A stretch of 64,000 nt of DNA from Paenibacillus spongiae. GTDB taxonomy: Bacteria > Bacillota > Bacilli > Paenibacillales > Paenibacillaceae. Positions 43,877-52,613 of the stretch are shown in pieces (within the stretch, counting starts at the first letter, position 1; each line of letters starts with the position of its first letter). A model generated the notes under the pieces. That model was not told where the DNA came from. It made no database searches and was given only the letters and a program-made list of their open reading frames with translations. The stretch is taken from contig NZ_CP091430.1 in the NCBI RefSeq assembly GCF_024734895.1, positions 5,040,501-5,104,500 on the forward strand, in the 5' to 3' direction. The position numbers were made by a program, and so were the translations under genes.

Positions 43877-46828
43877 TCATTCCTTGTAGGGAAGTTTGAA
43901 TTCTTTCCGCTTCAGCGTTATTTCTTCATTAATATAGCGAACGTAGTTATCCATCGATTCGCGTGGATCGTCGCCCTGGACGACCACCCGGCGGAAAGCA
44001 TTATCGATATGGCGGCCTGTCATATAGCCCCCGGGAACCTCGGGAATGCCATGCACCCATTCCTGCTGCAGCTTAAGCTGCTGGTAATCCTTGGCTGGCC
44101 ACGGCAATAACGACATCGCCTCAAGGTTGGCGGTCGGGTAACGCGCCGAAGTGCCCAGACGGATTTCCATCTGTCGTCCGAAGGCCAGCTGCGTATCCTT
44201 GCCTGTCCACCACTTCATGAATGTCCATGCGGCTTCCTTGTTCTTCGCATGCTTCAGCATGACCGCGGATGAACCGCCGCTTCCGACGTCGCGGCGAATT
44301 TCTCCGCTTGCCGTCATCGTGCCCGGTACGGCCGCGAATTCCCACAGCCCTTTAATTTCCGGCGCGAATACGCTGAGCTTGTTGTACATCGTATAATCTG
44401 CGATTCCGATCGGCATCTCGCCCGTCCGGAAGCGATTCGCAAAGTCGAGCGCAATCGGCAGCTTGTAATTCACATACATATCCGTCCACCGCTTGAACAC
44501 TTGAATGGCGGTCTCTCCGTCCAATTGGCTCGTCATGCCGTCTTTGCTGTACAATTGCCCATCGTTCTGATACAAGAGCATCACCATGGACGGACTCGGC
44601 GGAAGCGCCGCAACGTTGGTCGTGGCAATCTCGTTGCCGGTCATATCGAGCGGCCGCTGCGGCAAGCCCATATTGAGATTGTGCTTCTGCAGCGCAGGTA
44701 TTAACTCATGCACATCGTCCCAGGTTTGAGGGACCTTGAGCTTCAGCTCATCTTCGAGGATATCCTTCCGATAGAACAGCATCGGGAACGTCTGCTGTTC
44801 AGGAAGCGCATAATACTTCCCGTTGTATTCATATGGAACCATAGCGCTTTCATGGAACTGTTTCCTCACCGCGTCGAAATCAGGGAACGCCGACAAATCC
44901 TGGACCGCGTTGCGGGTCGCATAGTTGACCGGCAGATCATTGCCCATCTGCAGAGCGACATCCGGCCCTTGTCCGGCTATGGTCGCAGACAGCACGACGT
45001 CCGATGAGACCAGCTTCAGATTGACGCGGATTCCCGTCTCCGCCGTGAATGTATCGTCAACCAGCCGTTTGAGCACCTGAGCCTGGTCTCGGGCGGTTGT
45101 CATCCAGACCGTGATGATTTCGCCGTCCCCGTCGCCATCGGTGAATTCATCGTATTTCTCGGTGAACGAAGCGAGGAAGGACTGCATGCTGGCTTTCACG
45201 CTTCCCCATGTGGAAGCATCCGGATTCGGCAGCTTCGCTCCTGGCGAGCCGACGATCAAATAATCGATGGCAAGCGGCTGCTCTTTGAACGAATTCAGCC
45301 AATCGCCAAGACCTCCGACATTCGTCTTAAACCGGTCGATCCTAGACGGTACCGTATCCGGACGATCCGCCATATCATTCAACTGGTAAGCAAGCGATTT
45401 CAGAACAGCCGAACGGTCGCTTCCTTCGCCAGAACCGTCTATAAGCTTCGCGACCTGATACAGCAAATCGCTTTCTTTGCGAAACAGCTCGCTCATATGC
45501 GGAATTCGCTTATCCAGCTGATAATCGCGGAACGTATCCGGGACCGTTCCCGTGAAGCTGATAATTTGACGGTACATCGCATTCAATTGCAGAATCGAGG
45601 ACTCTACCGACCGAATGATCGGGGCCATGTCGCCCAGCGTCGTTTCCAGACGAACCGTATGCTTCCCCTTGGTCAGGTGGAACAGATACGGCTCATCGGC
45701 CGACTTGCTTACGACCCCCATTTGCCAATCCGGAGAATAGGCGAACGGGAGCGTGCCTGCCTCTTGGAATGGAATTTGCCCGTCAATGGATAAGCTGCGG
45801 AGCGCATATCCGCCTTGCAAATAGTTTTGCCTGTTCTTGAAAGCAATCTGATACAGCCCGTCCTCAGGGGCTTCGATCTCCCATTCGATCCACTGGCCCG
45901 GCATCCGCCAGCCCCAGCCGCCCATCGCATTATTTCTCAGCTTCGATACATGATACGGTTCGATGGCTGGACTGGATCGGTCGTTATAAGGGAGCAAGGT
46001 CGCCGACGACTTATTGGCCGTATGCTCGCCTTGAATTTTGATCGATACATTCTTAACTGCCTGATAACCCTTCTCCTTATATATTGCAGCCAACTGGTCA
46101 TAAGTCGGCATTGCTTCCTTGTTCGTTAACTTTATATAATCGATCATTAACGGTTCCTTCACGGATGTTAGGGACAAGGTGTGCTTACCTTTCGTGAAAT
46201 AGAACAGATACGGCTCCGTATAATAGCCCGTTGCGTCTTTTAGCCGTACTTCCTGCCACATCGGGACTTCAACCTGATTCGGAATCAAATCATTATTGCG
46301 GTCATCCCGAATGAATTCGTTCGTCTCATTCTTCCATATCCGGTTGAAGATCAGGCTTCTTGCTTCGGAGAACGGAAGCTCGCCGTCAATTCGAAGCTCT
46401 CGTTCCACATCGGATTCTTTGCCTTCCGGTGTCAATAATTTAAGCTGCAGGTTATACAAACCTTCTTGTGTAACGTCAATTTCCCATTCCACCGTGCCGG
46501 ATTCCTCCGTCATGATGGCCTTGCCGTCTCCGCCATCCTGATGATCGACAACAGATACGGCCATATCCCGAGAGTTCGTATAGCTTTCTCCCTCAATGAT
46601 AAAGTCGAGGTTGGGTCGTTCTACGGACGATCGGAATTTCGACAGGTACTCGTCGTAGCTCCCTTTCTTATAGGAGTCACCTCGATCCGCAAGCTGCGCC
46701 GTGTCGATCTGTGTGTTCCCGGCCATAACGGCCTGAAGGCCAGAGCTGCCGGACCGCGACAACGATACGGATACGGCCGCGATGACTACAAGCGAGATAC
46801 CAATGATTAAATAAATCGGCCGCCGCAT
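43877..46828 (-). CDS. Membrane-anchored CUT1 binding protein fused to tandem carbohydrate-binding-like modules
   Basis: A 983-residue protein about twice the normal length. It has an uncleaved-looking signal anchor (IYLIIGISLVVIAAVSVSL) without lipobox, two beta-sandwich modules of CBM type (about residues 70-235 and 270-410, each ending in a FTKGKHTLSL- or LTKGKHTVRLE-type strand), a helical linker (415-530), and a C-terminal extracellular binding domain from about 570 (ITVWMTTARDQAQVLKRLVDD). The repeated KGKHT motif shows the two modules are internal duplicates. I choose ATG 46828 after AGGGGG; ATG 46846 is also possible. It lies between the conventional binding protein and the first permease pair. 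Confidence 0.85.
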   Translation of the reverse strand: MRRPIYLIIGISLVVIAAVSVSLSRSGSSGLQAVMAGNTQIDTAQLADRGDSYKKGSYDEYLSKFRSSVERPNLDFIIEGESYTNSRDMAVSVVDHQDGGDGKAIMTEESGTVEWEIDVTQEGLYNLQLKLLTPEGKESDVERELRIDGELPFSEARSLIFNRIWKNETNEFIRDDRNNDLIPNQVEVPMWQEVRLKDATGYYTEPYLFYFTKGKHTLSLTSVKEPLMIDYIKLTNKEAMPTYDQLAAIYKEKGYQAVKNVSIKIQGEHTANKSSATLLPYNDRSSPAIEPYHVSKLRNNAMGGWGWRMPGQWIEWEIEAPEDGLYQIAFKNRQNYLQGGYALRSLSIDGQIPFQEAGTLPFAYSPDWQMGVVSKSADEPYLFHLTKGKHTVRLETTLGDMAPIIRSVESSILQLNAMYRQIISFTGTVPDTFRDYQLDKRIPHMSELFRKESDLLYQVAKLIDGSGEGSDRSAVLKSLAYQLNDMADRPDTVPSRIDRFKTNVGGLGDWLNSFKEQPLAIDYLIVGSPGAKLPNPDASTWGSVKASMQSFLASFTEKYDEFTDGDGDGEIITVWMTTARDQAQVLKRLVDDTFTAETGIRVNLKLVSSDVVLSATIAGQGPDVALQMGNDLPVNYATRNAVQDLSAFPDFDAVRKQFHESAMVPYEYNGKYYALPEQQTFPMLFYRKDILEDELKLKVPQTWDDVHELIPALQKHNLNMGLPQRPLDMTGNEIATTNVAALPPSPSMVMLLYQNDGQLYSKDGMTSQLDGETAIQVFKRWTDMYVNYKLPIALDFANRFRTGEMPIGIADYTMYNKLSVFAPEIKGLWEFAAVPGTMTASGEIRRDVGSGGSSAVMLKHAKNKEAAWTFMKWWTGKDTQLAFGRQMEIRLGTSARYPTANLEAMSLLPWPAKDYQQLKLQQEWVHGIPEVPGGYMTGRHIDNAFRRVVVQGDDPRESMDNYVRYINEEITLKRKEFKLPYKE

Positions 46829-46915
46829 TATCTTCCCCCTCTTCATTCGCTCTCCCGCATATACCGCCACTCATCGTGGCGGTATATGTGCGGAAGCGCT
46901 CTATAGCTTGACTGG

Positions 46916-48346
46916 TTATTTCTTTGCATCTTCCAGAAGCTTGTTGATGTTGGCTTCGAATTGCGGCTTGACCTTATCGACTGCCGTTGCCGGCGACACT
47001 TTGCCTACCGTAATGTCCTGAATGACTTTATCGAACAGCGTGCCTGCATCCGGAATGGCGTAGTAGGAGATGTAACCGATGTTGTCAGCCATTTGTTTGC
47101 GCGTATCAAGCGACTCTTTGTTCGGATACGACGTCTCCCAAGCTTGTTCCGAGAGCTTTCTTCCTTCTTCATGAAGGCTGATGGCATCCATGATTAGAAT
47201 GGCCGCTTCCGGATTTTTCGAATATTTCGACAGCATGTACATATTGCCGAAAGGCGTGTAGCTCGTATATTTGTCCGCCTTCGGTCCTTTCGGGAAGAAG
47301 ACATAGCCAAGCTCCTGCCCCTTCATATTGTCCATCAGGCCGCCAAGCTCCCAGCTGAATCCGCCATATAAGACGCCTTTGCCGGCAATGAACTCTTTGG
47401 TTGCATCTTCCGGAACCGGCTGCATGATGGATTTATCCACATTGAACAGATCGGATACATACTGAAGCGCTTCGACCGCATTCTCGCTGTCTAACGAGAA
47501 CTTGATCTCGCCGCTGGCATCTTTATCAACGGAAGCATTGTTCGCATGAAGGAACTGCTCCGTCAGCGAATTGACTTTGCCATACGCCCCGGCAATGCCA
47601 TAAACATCCGTTTTTCCGTCGCTATTTGTGTCTTTCGTAGCCGTCTTTACATATTCACGGAATTTCTCGAAGGTCCACTCGCCTTTTTGCTGCAGCTCAT
47701 AAGGATCCTCCAGACCGAACTTTTGTACAAGCGTTTTATTGTAGAAAAAGCCGTAAGGCGATGGTGAGGAATCATAGAAGCCGTACTGCTTGCCGTTGAA
47801 GCTGCCGCCTGTCTTCATCCAATCATTATATTTCGGGTCGCTCATATCGAGATATTGGTCGATTGGTTCAATGAAGCCTTTATTGACGAGCGTCGGGAAC
47901 GCCCAGAACAGCTCCAATACGACAATATCGGCGAACGGTTCCCCGGCAAGGGAGGTTGTTGTAAAGTTCTCGACGTATTTACCGTAATCGCCGAATTTGA
48001 CGAATTCGATTTTGGCATTGAATTTCTTTTCCGTCTCTTCGATTTTCTTGATTTGCGCCTCGATAGCAGCCGTAGAATCCTCCGGCTTCGTTTCCCGCGG
48101 ATCGGCGCCATCCCACCATAATCCGATTTTGACGGTCTGCCCTTTCAAATCATACGCTTTCTCTTCCGGCTCGGCAGGGGGGTCATTTTCAGGCTTTTCT
48201 GCGTTATTGCCTGTCTGCTCGGTGCCTTGATTGGTTGTATTGTCCGGTTTTTCATTCGTTTCTTTGCCCGAACCGCTGGAACAAGCGGTCAAAACCAGCA
48301 TAAAAATTAGTGCAATTAGGATAGCAGGTGTTTTAAGCGCTTTCAT
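46916..48346 (-). CDS. CUT1 ABC transporter substrate-binding lipoprotein
   Basis: A 476-residue extracellular binding protein with lipobox MLVLTACSSG (Cys about residue 22) and an Asn/Glu/Pro-rich linker of about 40 residues. The binding domain (QTVKIGLWWDGADPRETKP) and a typical CUT1 helix (FIAGKGVLYGGFSWELGG) follow. ATG 48346 has GGAGG seven bases upstream. It is the first gene of the operon, behind a sigma-A promoter and two matching operator sites. With the fused binding protein next to it, the operon encodes two different glycan receptors. Confidence 0.94.
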   Translation of the reverse strand: MKALKTPAILIALIFMLVLTACSSGSGKETNEKPDNTTNQGTEQTGNNAEKPENDPPAEPEEKAYDLKGQTVKIGLWWDGADPRETKPEDSTAAIEAQIKKIEETEKKFNAKIEFVKFGDYGKYVENFTTTSLAGEPFADIVVLELFWAFPTLVNKGFIEPIDQYLDMSDPKYNDWMKTGGSFNGKQYGFYDSSPSPYGFFYNKTLVQKFGLEDPYELQQKGEWTFEKFREYVKTATKDTNSDGKTDVYGIAGAYGKVNSLTEQFLHANNASVDKDASGEIKFSLDSENAVEALQYVSDLFNVDKSIMQPVPEDATKEFIAGKGVLYGGFSWELGGLMDNMKGQELGYVFFPKGPKADKYTSYTPFGNMYMLSKYSKNPEAAILIMDAISLHEEGRKLSEQAWETSYPNKESLDTRKQMADNIGYISYYAIPDAGTLFDKVIQDITVGKVSPATAVDKVKPQFEANINKLLEDAKK

Positions 48347-48483
48347 TTGAACTCCTCCATCATTCATTTTTTTGAAAAATAGATGTTTGCGAATCCATTG
48401 CGAATAACCGGATGCCCCCTAAAACCCTCTTTTGCCTCCTCGTCTTAAAAGGATGAAAGCCTTTGCGAAACGAAATATGCAGC

Positions 48484-48642
48484 ATATGGTATATCCGCCA
48501 TTTGTCATAAGCGATTTTTCCCGGCAAATGAATCATCCTTTCATGATGCAAGGAACCTCATTCACCCGGGACAACCCATGATATGATATACCATATAACT
48601 TATTTCTGTTTGTATTATATCTACGTTAATCCCGTTTGTAAA
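48484..48642 (-). promoter_or_regulatory. Promoter and paired operators of the dual-importer operon
   Basis: On the minus strand TTTACA (48642-48637) and TATAAT (48619-48614) are 17 bases apart. GATATACCATAT at 48585-48596, about 12 bases after the expected start, is the exact reverse complement of ATATGGTATATC at 48484-48495, about 100 bases further on. Two 12-base sites in inverted orientation suit repression by looping or roadblock, with the adjacent GntR-LacI protein as the likely binder. The leader from start site to first codon is about 260 bases. Confidence 0.72.
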
Positions 48643-48703
48643 TATTAGATATATCTTTTATTTTTCAAAATCAATATTATATATTTACTTTCTTCGTGTA
48701 GCC

Positions 48704-48741
48704 AAAGAAAAAGAGCCCCCTCGCAGCGAGGAAAGGCTCTT
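48704..48741 (-). terminator. Terminator after the GntR-LacI regulator gene
   Basis: AAGAGCC (48711-48717) pairs with GGCTCTT (48735-48741), and CCTCG/CGAGG form an inner stem. The minus strand continues TTTTTCTTT. It separates the regulator from the operon promoter. Confidence 0.9.
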
Positions 48742-48754
48742 GAATGCTATTTGA

Positions 48755-49900
48755 TTAGTCGGTCCTGGACAGGAACATATCCTCCCGGTTGGGCCTGGGT
48801 CCGGTCGTTTGCCGTTCAATCAGCTGAACAGGAACTTTTATTTGCCGCGGCTGGGAACCGCTGTTCTCAATACCGGCCACGATCAGCTCCGCGGCACTGC
48901 GGCCTAATTCATAATAATTCTGTGCAATCGTCGTTAACGGAACTTCAGCGTGCCATGAAACTTCATGATTGTCGAATCCCACAATGGACAGTTGGCCCGG
49001 TACGCTAATCCCCGCATCCAAAGCGTTGTTCAGCAGGTCGACAGCCAAGTGATCATGCTCGACCTGGATCGCGGTCACCTTCTTGCTGAGAAGCTTGGTC
49101 AACAAGGCCTGGTAGAACGTCTTCGCGTTCTTCTCGTTTACTTCCCGGTAGAAATCCGTATAGATCCAATCCGAATCAATCGATATCCGATGGTCTTTCA
49201 ATGCTTGGCAATAGCCGAGATAACGGTCTCTCACGGAGCTGCGGTACTCGATGCTGACGCTGGAAACAAAAGCAATGCGGTCATGGCCAAGCTCAATAAG
49301 CTTGCTCGCCGCAAGGTACCCGCCCGTGTAATTATCGGATACGACGCTGCTTATGTTCAAGCTGTCGAAATATTGATCCATTGTCACAAGCGGATACCCG
49401 TTGCTGCTGATCGCATTCACGACATCTACATTACTGATCGTACTTAACGGATATAGAATAACGCCGCTCAGTCCGCTCTTGGCGAGCTTGGAGAGCAGCT
49501 CCTTCTCCTTTTCCTTGCTCCAATTGCTGTTATGAATGCTTAAATAATAGCCGTGTGCGTCGAGATAGTCGGTAGCCGCTACAACATATTCAAACTCTTT
49601 CGTCGCCATGTAGGGTAAGATCATGGAAACGATTGGACTTGCGCCCGAAAACCCATTGTAAGGAATCGCATCGGTCTCATCCTGCAGCTTGACATAACTG
49701 CCGCTCCCCCGTTTACGATAGATAAGACCTTCCCGCTCAAGCTCGATCAACGCCCGCTTCGAAGTAATACGGCTTACGCCAAATTGTTCGGCAAGCTCAA
49801 CTTCTGTCGGCAGCTGTGCCTCCGGCGCATATAGACCTGCTTCGATTTTGTCCTTCAAGTCGTCAAATATGATCTGATATAACGGTCTGTTATCATGCAC
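48755..49900 (-). CDS. GntR-LacI type transcriptional regulator (AraR-like)
   Basis: A 381-residue repressor with a GntR winged helix at residues about 5-72 (LPTEVELAEQFGVSRITSKRALIEL) and a LacI-type periplasmic-binding effector domain (SPIVSMILPYMATKEFEY; GHDRIAFVSSVS; LSIVGFDNHEVSWH). This is the architecture of B. subtilis AraR, which binds a sugar and leaves its operator. It lies just upstream of the dual-importer operon on the same strand, so it probably represses that operon. The effector is not predictable. Confidence 0.93.
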   Translation of the reverse strand: MHDNRPLYQIIFDDLKDKIEAGLYAPEAQLPTEVELAEQFGVSRITSKRALIELEREGLIYRKRGSGSYVKLQDETDAIPYNGFSGASPIVSMILPYMATKEFEYVVAATDYLDAHGYYLSIHNSNWSKEKEKELLSKLAKSGLSGVILYPLSTISNVDVVNAISSNGYPLVTMDQYFDSLNISSVVSDNYTGGYLAASKLIELGHDRIAFVSSVSIEYRSSVRDRYLGYCQALKDHRISIDSDWIYTDFYREVNEKNAKTFYQALLTKLLSKKVTAIQVEHDHLAVDLLNNALDAGISVPGQLSIVGFDNHEVSWHAEVPLTTIAQNYYELGRSAAELIVAGIENSGSQPRQIKVPVQLIERQTTGPRPNREDMFLSRTD

Positions 49901-50053
49901 GTCGAGTCACTTCACTCCATTCCCATGTCGAATACATCGTAATACGATCCATGTTGAATAATTCGATTGTAAATTAAATATATCAAATTATCAAATACAA
50001 GATCATTATCGGTTCGAGCGAGGATAGTTGATATAGACCAACGATGCAAATTT

Positions 50054-50084
50054 AAAAAAAGAGAAGCTGTCGTTGCAGCTCCTC
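50054..50084 (-). terminator. Terminator downstream of greA
   Basis: GAGAAGCTG (50061-50069) pairs with CAGCTCCTC (50076-50084) with one G-T pair. Seven T follow on the minus strand. It lies about 125 bases past the greA stop; the stretch between has no other feature I can see. Confidence 0.85.
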
Positions 50085-50208
50085 ATTGAACACATCGAAG
50101 TGAATTTGAATATATTCATTCTCGCCCAGCCTAAGACCGTCAATCGTTAAGATAAACGAAAGATTGAATCGCAGTACACATACTTTCTCTGTCGTCCAGC
50201 TTCATTCA

Positions 50209-50682
50209 TTATTCTGCTCTTATTTCAAGCAGCTCATATTCAATCGTTCCCATCGGCGCGGCTACCGTAATGATATCGCCGACCTTCTGCCCCATGAGCG
50301 ACTTGCCAAGGGGACTCTCGTATGAAATTTTATTCTCCAGAACATCCGCTTCGGCAGGACCAACGATCCTGTACTCTAATTTCTCTTCTAGTTCCTTGTC
50401 GTTAAGAACGACAATGGAGCCCACTTGAACCGTATCCAAGCTTGCCACATCAGCCACCCGCGCCCTGTTAATCATATGCTGCAGGGTCAAGATTCGGGTT
50501 TCCATGAATGCCTGGTCATTCTTGGCCGAATGATATTCGCTGTTTTCCTTCAAATCGCCGTAGCTGATCGCTAATTTAATCCGAGCCGCCAATTCCTTGC
50601 GCTTGACCGTCTTTAGCTCATCAAGCTCAAGCTTTAACTTCTCCAACCCTTCCCGGGTTAGAATAATATCTTCCTGCTGCAT
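50209..50682 (-). CDS. greA: Transcription elongation factor GreA/GreB family
   Basis: A 157-residue factor that enters the RNA polymerase secondary channel and stimulates cleavage of backtracked transcripts. The N-terminal coiled coil carries the acidic tip GDLKENSEY (the paired Asp and Glu), and the C-terminal FKBP-like domain starts near VGSIVVLND and contains SPLGKSLMGQKVGD. Length matches the family. It stands alone. Paenibacilli often carry more than one greA paralogue, so this may be the secondary copy. Confidence 0.95.
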   Translation of the reverse strand: MQQEDIILTREGLEKLKLELDELKTVKRKELAARIKLAISYGDLKENSEYHSAKNDQAFMETRILTLQHMINRARVADVASLDTVQVGSIVVLNDKELEEKLEYRIVGPAEADVLENKISYESPLGKSLMGQKVGDIITVAAPMGTIEYELLEIRAE

Positions 50683-50912
50683 CCATACAACTCCTATTTG
50701 ATCCTTTTTTTTCTATACCTACACTCTAATCAATTTTACATGATCTATGGTCATTATGCGAGCGAAATATATACTGCCCTATTGCCCGGGCAATATAGTC
50801 CCGGTAGAGCTTATCCTTCGATCTTCTCTTAGGTATTGTGTCCATATATTCTGTCTAAAGACCTACACGCTACTAAGCTCCGTTATTCCCCAGCAATTCG
50901 TTCTTTATTGCA

Positions 50913-50955
50913 AAGTCAAGCTCATGCTTCGTCATACGAAGCATGAGCTTGACTT
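50913..50955. terminator. Very long perfect hairpin downstream of the RraA-family gene
   Basis: AAGTCAAGCTCATGCTTCG (50913-50931) pairs over all 19 bases with the segment 50937-50955, leaving a five-base loop TCATA. T-runs are short on both sides. It most likely ends the RraA-family gene, whose stop is 55 bases away. Nothing else is seen in 50683-51010. Confidence 0.75.
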
Positions 50956-51010
50956 CAACCGGGTAAAGCAGCTATTTCAGGGAGAGCCAATATTCATTCA
51001 CCCTCGCCCT

Positions 51011-51667
51011 CTATAAGACACCGTACTTATCGTATACATCCTGCAAATATTTGCCGGCAAGCAATTCATCCCGGGTGCTGTTCTCGCGATTAACCTTCCG
51101 GAAGGCTTTATCCAGCACTTCATTCAGCACGGCATGCGGAATGACAGCGATTCCATCCCGATCCGCAAAGATCACATCATTCGGATAAATCGTAACGCCT
51201 CCGCATGTAACCGCAACATCATAATCGATGACATACGTCCGACCTTGGGAATCCAGCGGATTCATCCCCTTCGTGAAGACGGGAAAGTTCATATCGATAA
51301 TTTTCTTGCTGTCTCGTATTAAGCCGTCAACAATCGCGCCTCTTCCGCCTCTCACCTTCGCAGCCGTCGAGAGAAGCTCGCCCCAAATCCCGCTCTTCTC
51401 CGAATCATTCGTGCACACGACGACGACCTCATTTTCTTTGATGCTGTCTACAGCCTTGATTTCTTTATCATATGGATTGCCGTGAACCTCGCTGACGTCC
51501 ACCGCATGGATCGTCTTCGCCCGGCCGGTGACCACCCAATTATGATCAAGAGGCACGATGCCCGATTTTAACGATTGATTCCGGTAACCGACTTCGTCCA
51601 ATGCATCGCAAATTACAGCCGTGTACAGCTCATTAGTCATTCTGTCGAATAATTCTTTCTCGTTCAT
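51011..51667 (-). CDS. RraA-family protein (HMG/CHA aldolase-like)
   Basis: A 218-residue protein of the RraA fold. The family contains RNase E inhibitors and 4-hydroxy-4-methyl-2-oxoglutarate aldolases. The pyruvate and metal motif GGRGAIVDGLIRDSKKI is present, with R and D in the aldolase-type spacing, and a later DRDGIAVIP. This organism group lacks canonical RNase E, so an aldolase or keto-acid function is more likely. ATG 51667 has AGGAGG upstream. It is not in an operon. Confidence 0.88.
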   Translation of the reverse strand: MNEKELFDRMTNELYTAVICDALDEVGYRNQSLKSGIVPLDHNWVVTGRAKTIHAVDVSEVHGNPYDKEIKAVDSIKENEVVVVCTNDSEKSGIWGELLSTAAKVRGGRGAIVDGLIRDSKKIIDMNFPVFTKGMNPLDSQGRTYVIDYDVAVTCGGVTIYPNDVIFADRDGIAVIPHAVLNEVLDKAFRKVNRENSTRDELLAGKYLQDVYDKYGVL

Positions 51668-51977
51668 TAGCCGATTCCTCCTGCAGGTTTATTTAAGAAT
51701 CAGGTTGTATATATTGGCATCGTAGCACAGCAATGATTATCTATCAAGAAAATTATTTCATATTCAGAAAAGCAATGACTGATATTGAACATCGACCATT
51801 GCACAGGCAAATTGGTTCTCGGCCGCTAACTTCCAGAAGCATTCGTCATAAAGGCTTTCTTCCATACATTTGTGATACAACGACAAATAGACCGCCCTTG
51901 CCCTCGCCCTGACGGTCTATAAGAATAATATGAAAGAAACGAAAATTGCAGCAAATACTTAAGACGCAGCGGATGGG
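51668..51977. other. Gene-free stretch between RraA-family and DedA-family genes
   Basis: The segment is AT-rich near the RraA start and carries no ORF with a ribosome site. AGACCG (51889-51894) and CGGTCT (51913-51918) form a weak hairpin that could end the DedA-family transcript. Confidence 0.4.
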
Positions 51978-52613
51978 TTAGACGGTTCTGTCCAAATCCG
52001 CTTGCCGCGGCGCAACATGCTCGATCTGATCTTGAGGCTCCTGCTTGCCGGCTTTTTTCTTATTCCATCTTTTCTTTAGGAACAGGAAGATAACGAGGAT
52101 TGGGACGGCAATAACGAAAATGTACATCGAGACATCCTTTACCATGCCTTCCGCAGCTCTGCCGTAATAATAGAACAAGAGACCGACAACGTAGAACTTG
52201 ACTGCCCTGCCAACCGCCGCATAAGCCATCAGCCGCCACAACGGAAAGTTCATGCACCCGGACATGATGGTGAATACCTTGAACGGAATCGGCGTGAACG
52301 AGCCGATCAATATGGCCGCTTCCCCATTCTTCTGAAACAATTGCGTCGCGGAATCTACCCATGATTTTTTTAGAATTTTGTAGAGGATGGAGTTTCCCAC
52401 ATACTTCCCGATCAAGTAGCCGAACGGAGTTCCTAACAAACAGGCGAGGTAGCCGACCGTAGCAAGCCACAAAGCATTCGAAGGATGGGCGAAGCTTAGA
52501 GGAACCTGGAGAAAAAATGCCGGTACCGGCATGATGATGGCATCCAAGAACGAATGGAAGAACAGCCCCCACGCGCCAAAGTCCATCAGAAAATTCAGAA
52601 GGTCTTGAATCAT
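51978..52613 (-). CDS. DedA/YqaA-family (VTT domain) membrane protein
   Basis: A 211-residue membrane protein with four to five hydrophobic segments and two re-entrant-like stretches of the VTT/SNARE-associated fold. LGTPFGYLIGKYVGNSILYKIL and SFTPIPFKVFTIMSG, with the conserved Pro and Arg/Lys positions, match YqaA-type proteins. The family flips lipids or affects envelope homeostasis. ATG 52613 follows GGGGTTTGCAT; a longer frame to 52679 has no ribosome site. The tail is basic (KKRWNKKKAGK). Confidence 0.87.
   Translation of the reverse strand: MIQDLLNFLMDFGAWGLFFHSFLDAIIMPVPAFFLQVPLSFAHPSNALWLATVGYLACLLGTPFGYLIGKYVGNSILYKILKKSWVDSATQLFQKNGEAAILIGSFTPIPFKVFTIMSGCMNFPLWRLMAYAAVGRAVKFYVVGLLFYYYGRAAEGMVKDVSMYIFVIAVPILVIFLFLKKRWNKKKAGKQEPQDQIEHVAPRQADLDRTV

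Noticed and set aside
48330..48346. Catabolite-response-element-like TGAAAGCGCTTAAA at the start of the first importer gene
   Set aside because: It matches with one mismatch, but the bases are the normal codons for MKALK; evidence is too thin to call an operator.
48360..48551. 63-codon ORF in the leader of the dual-importer operon as a leader peptide
   Set aside because: No ribosome site precedes it, and its end lies against the start of the real gene; composition is not convincing.
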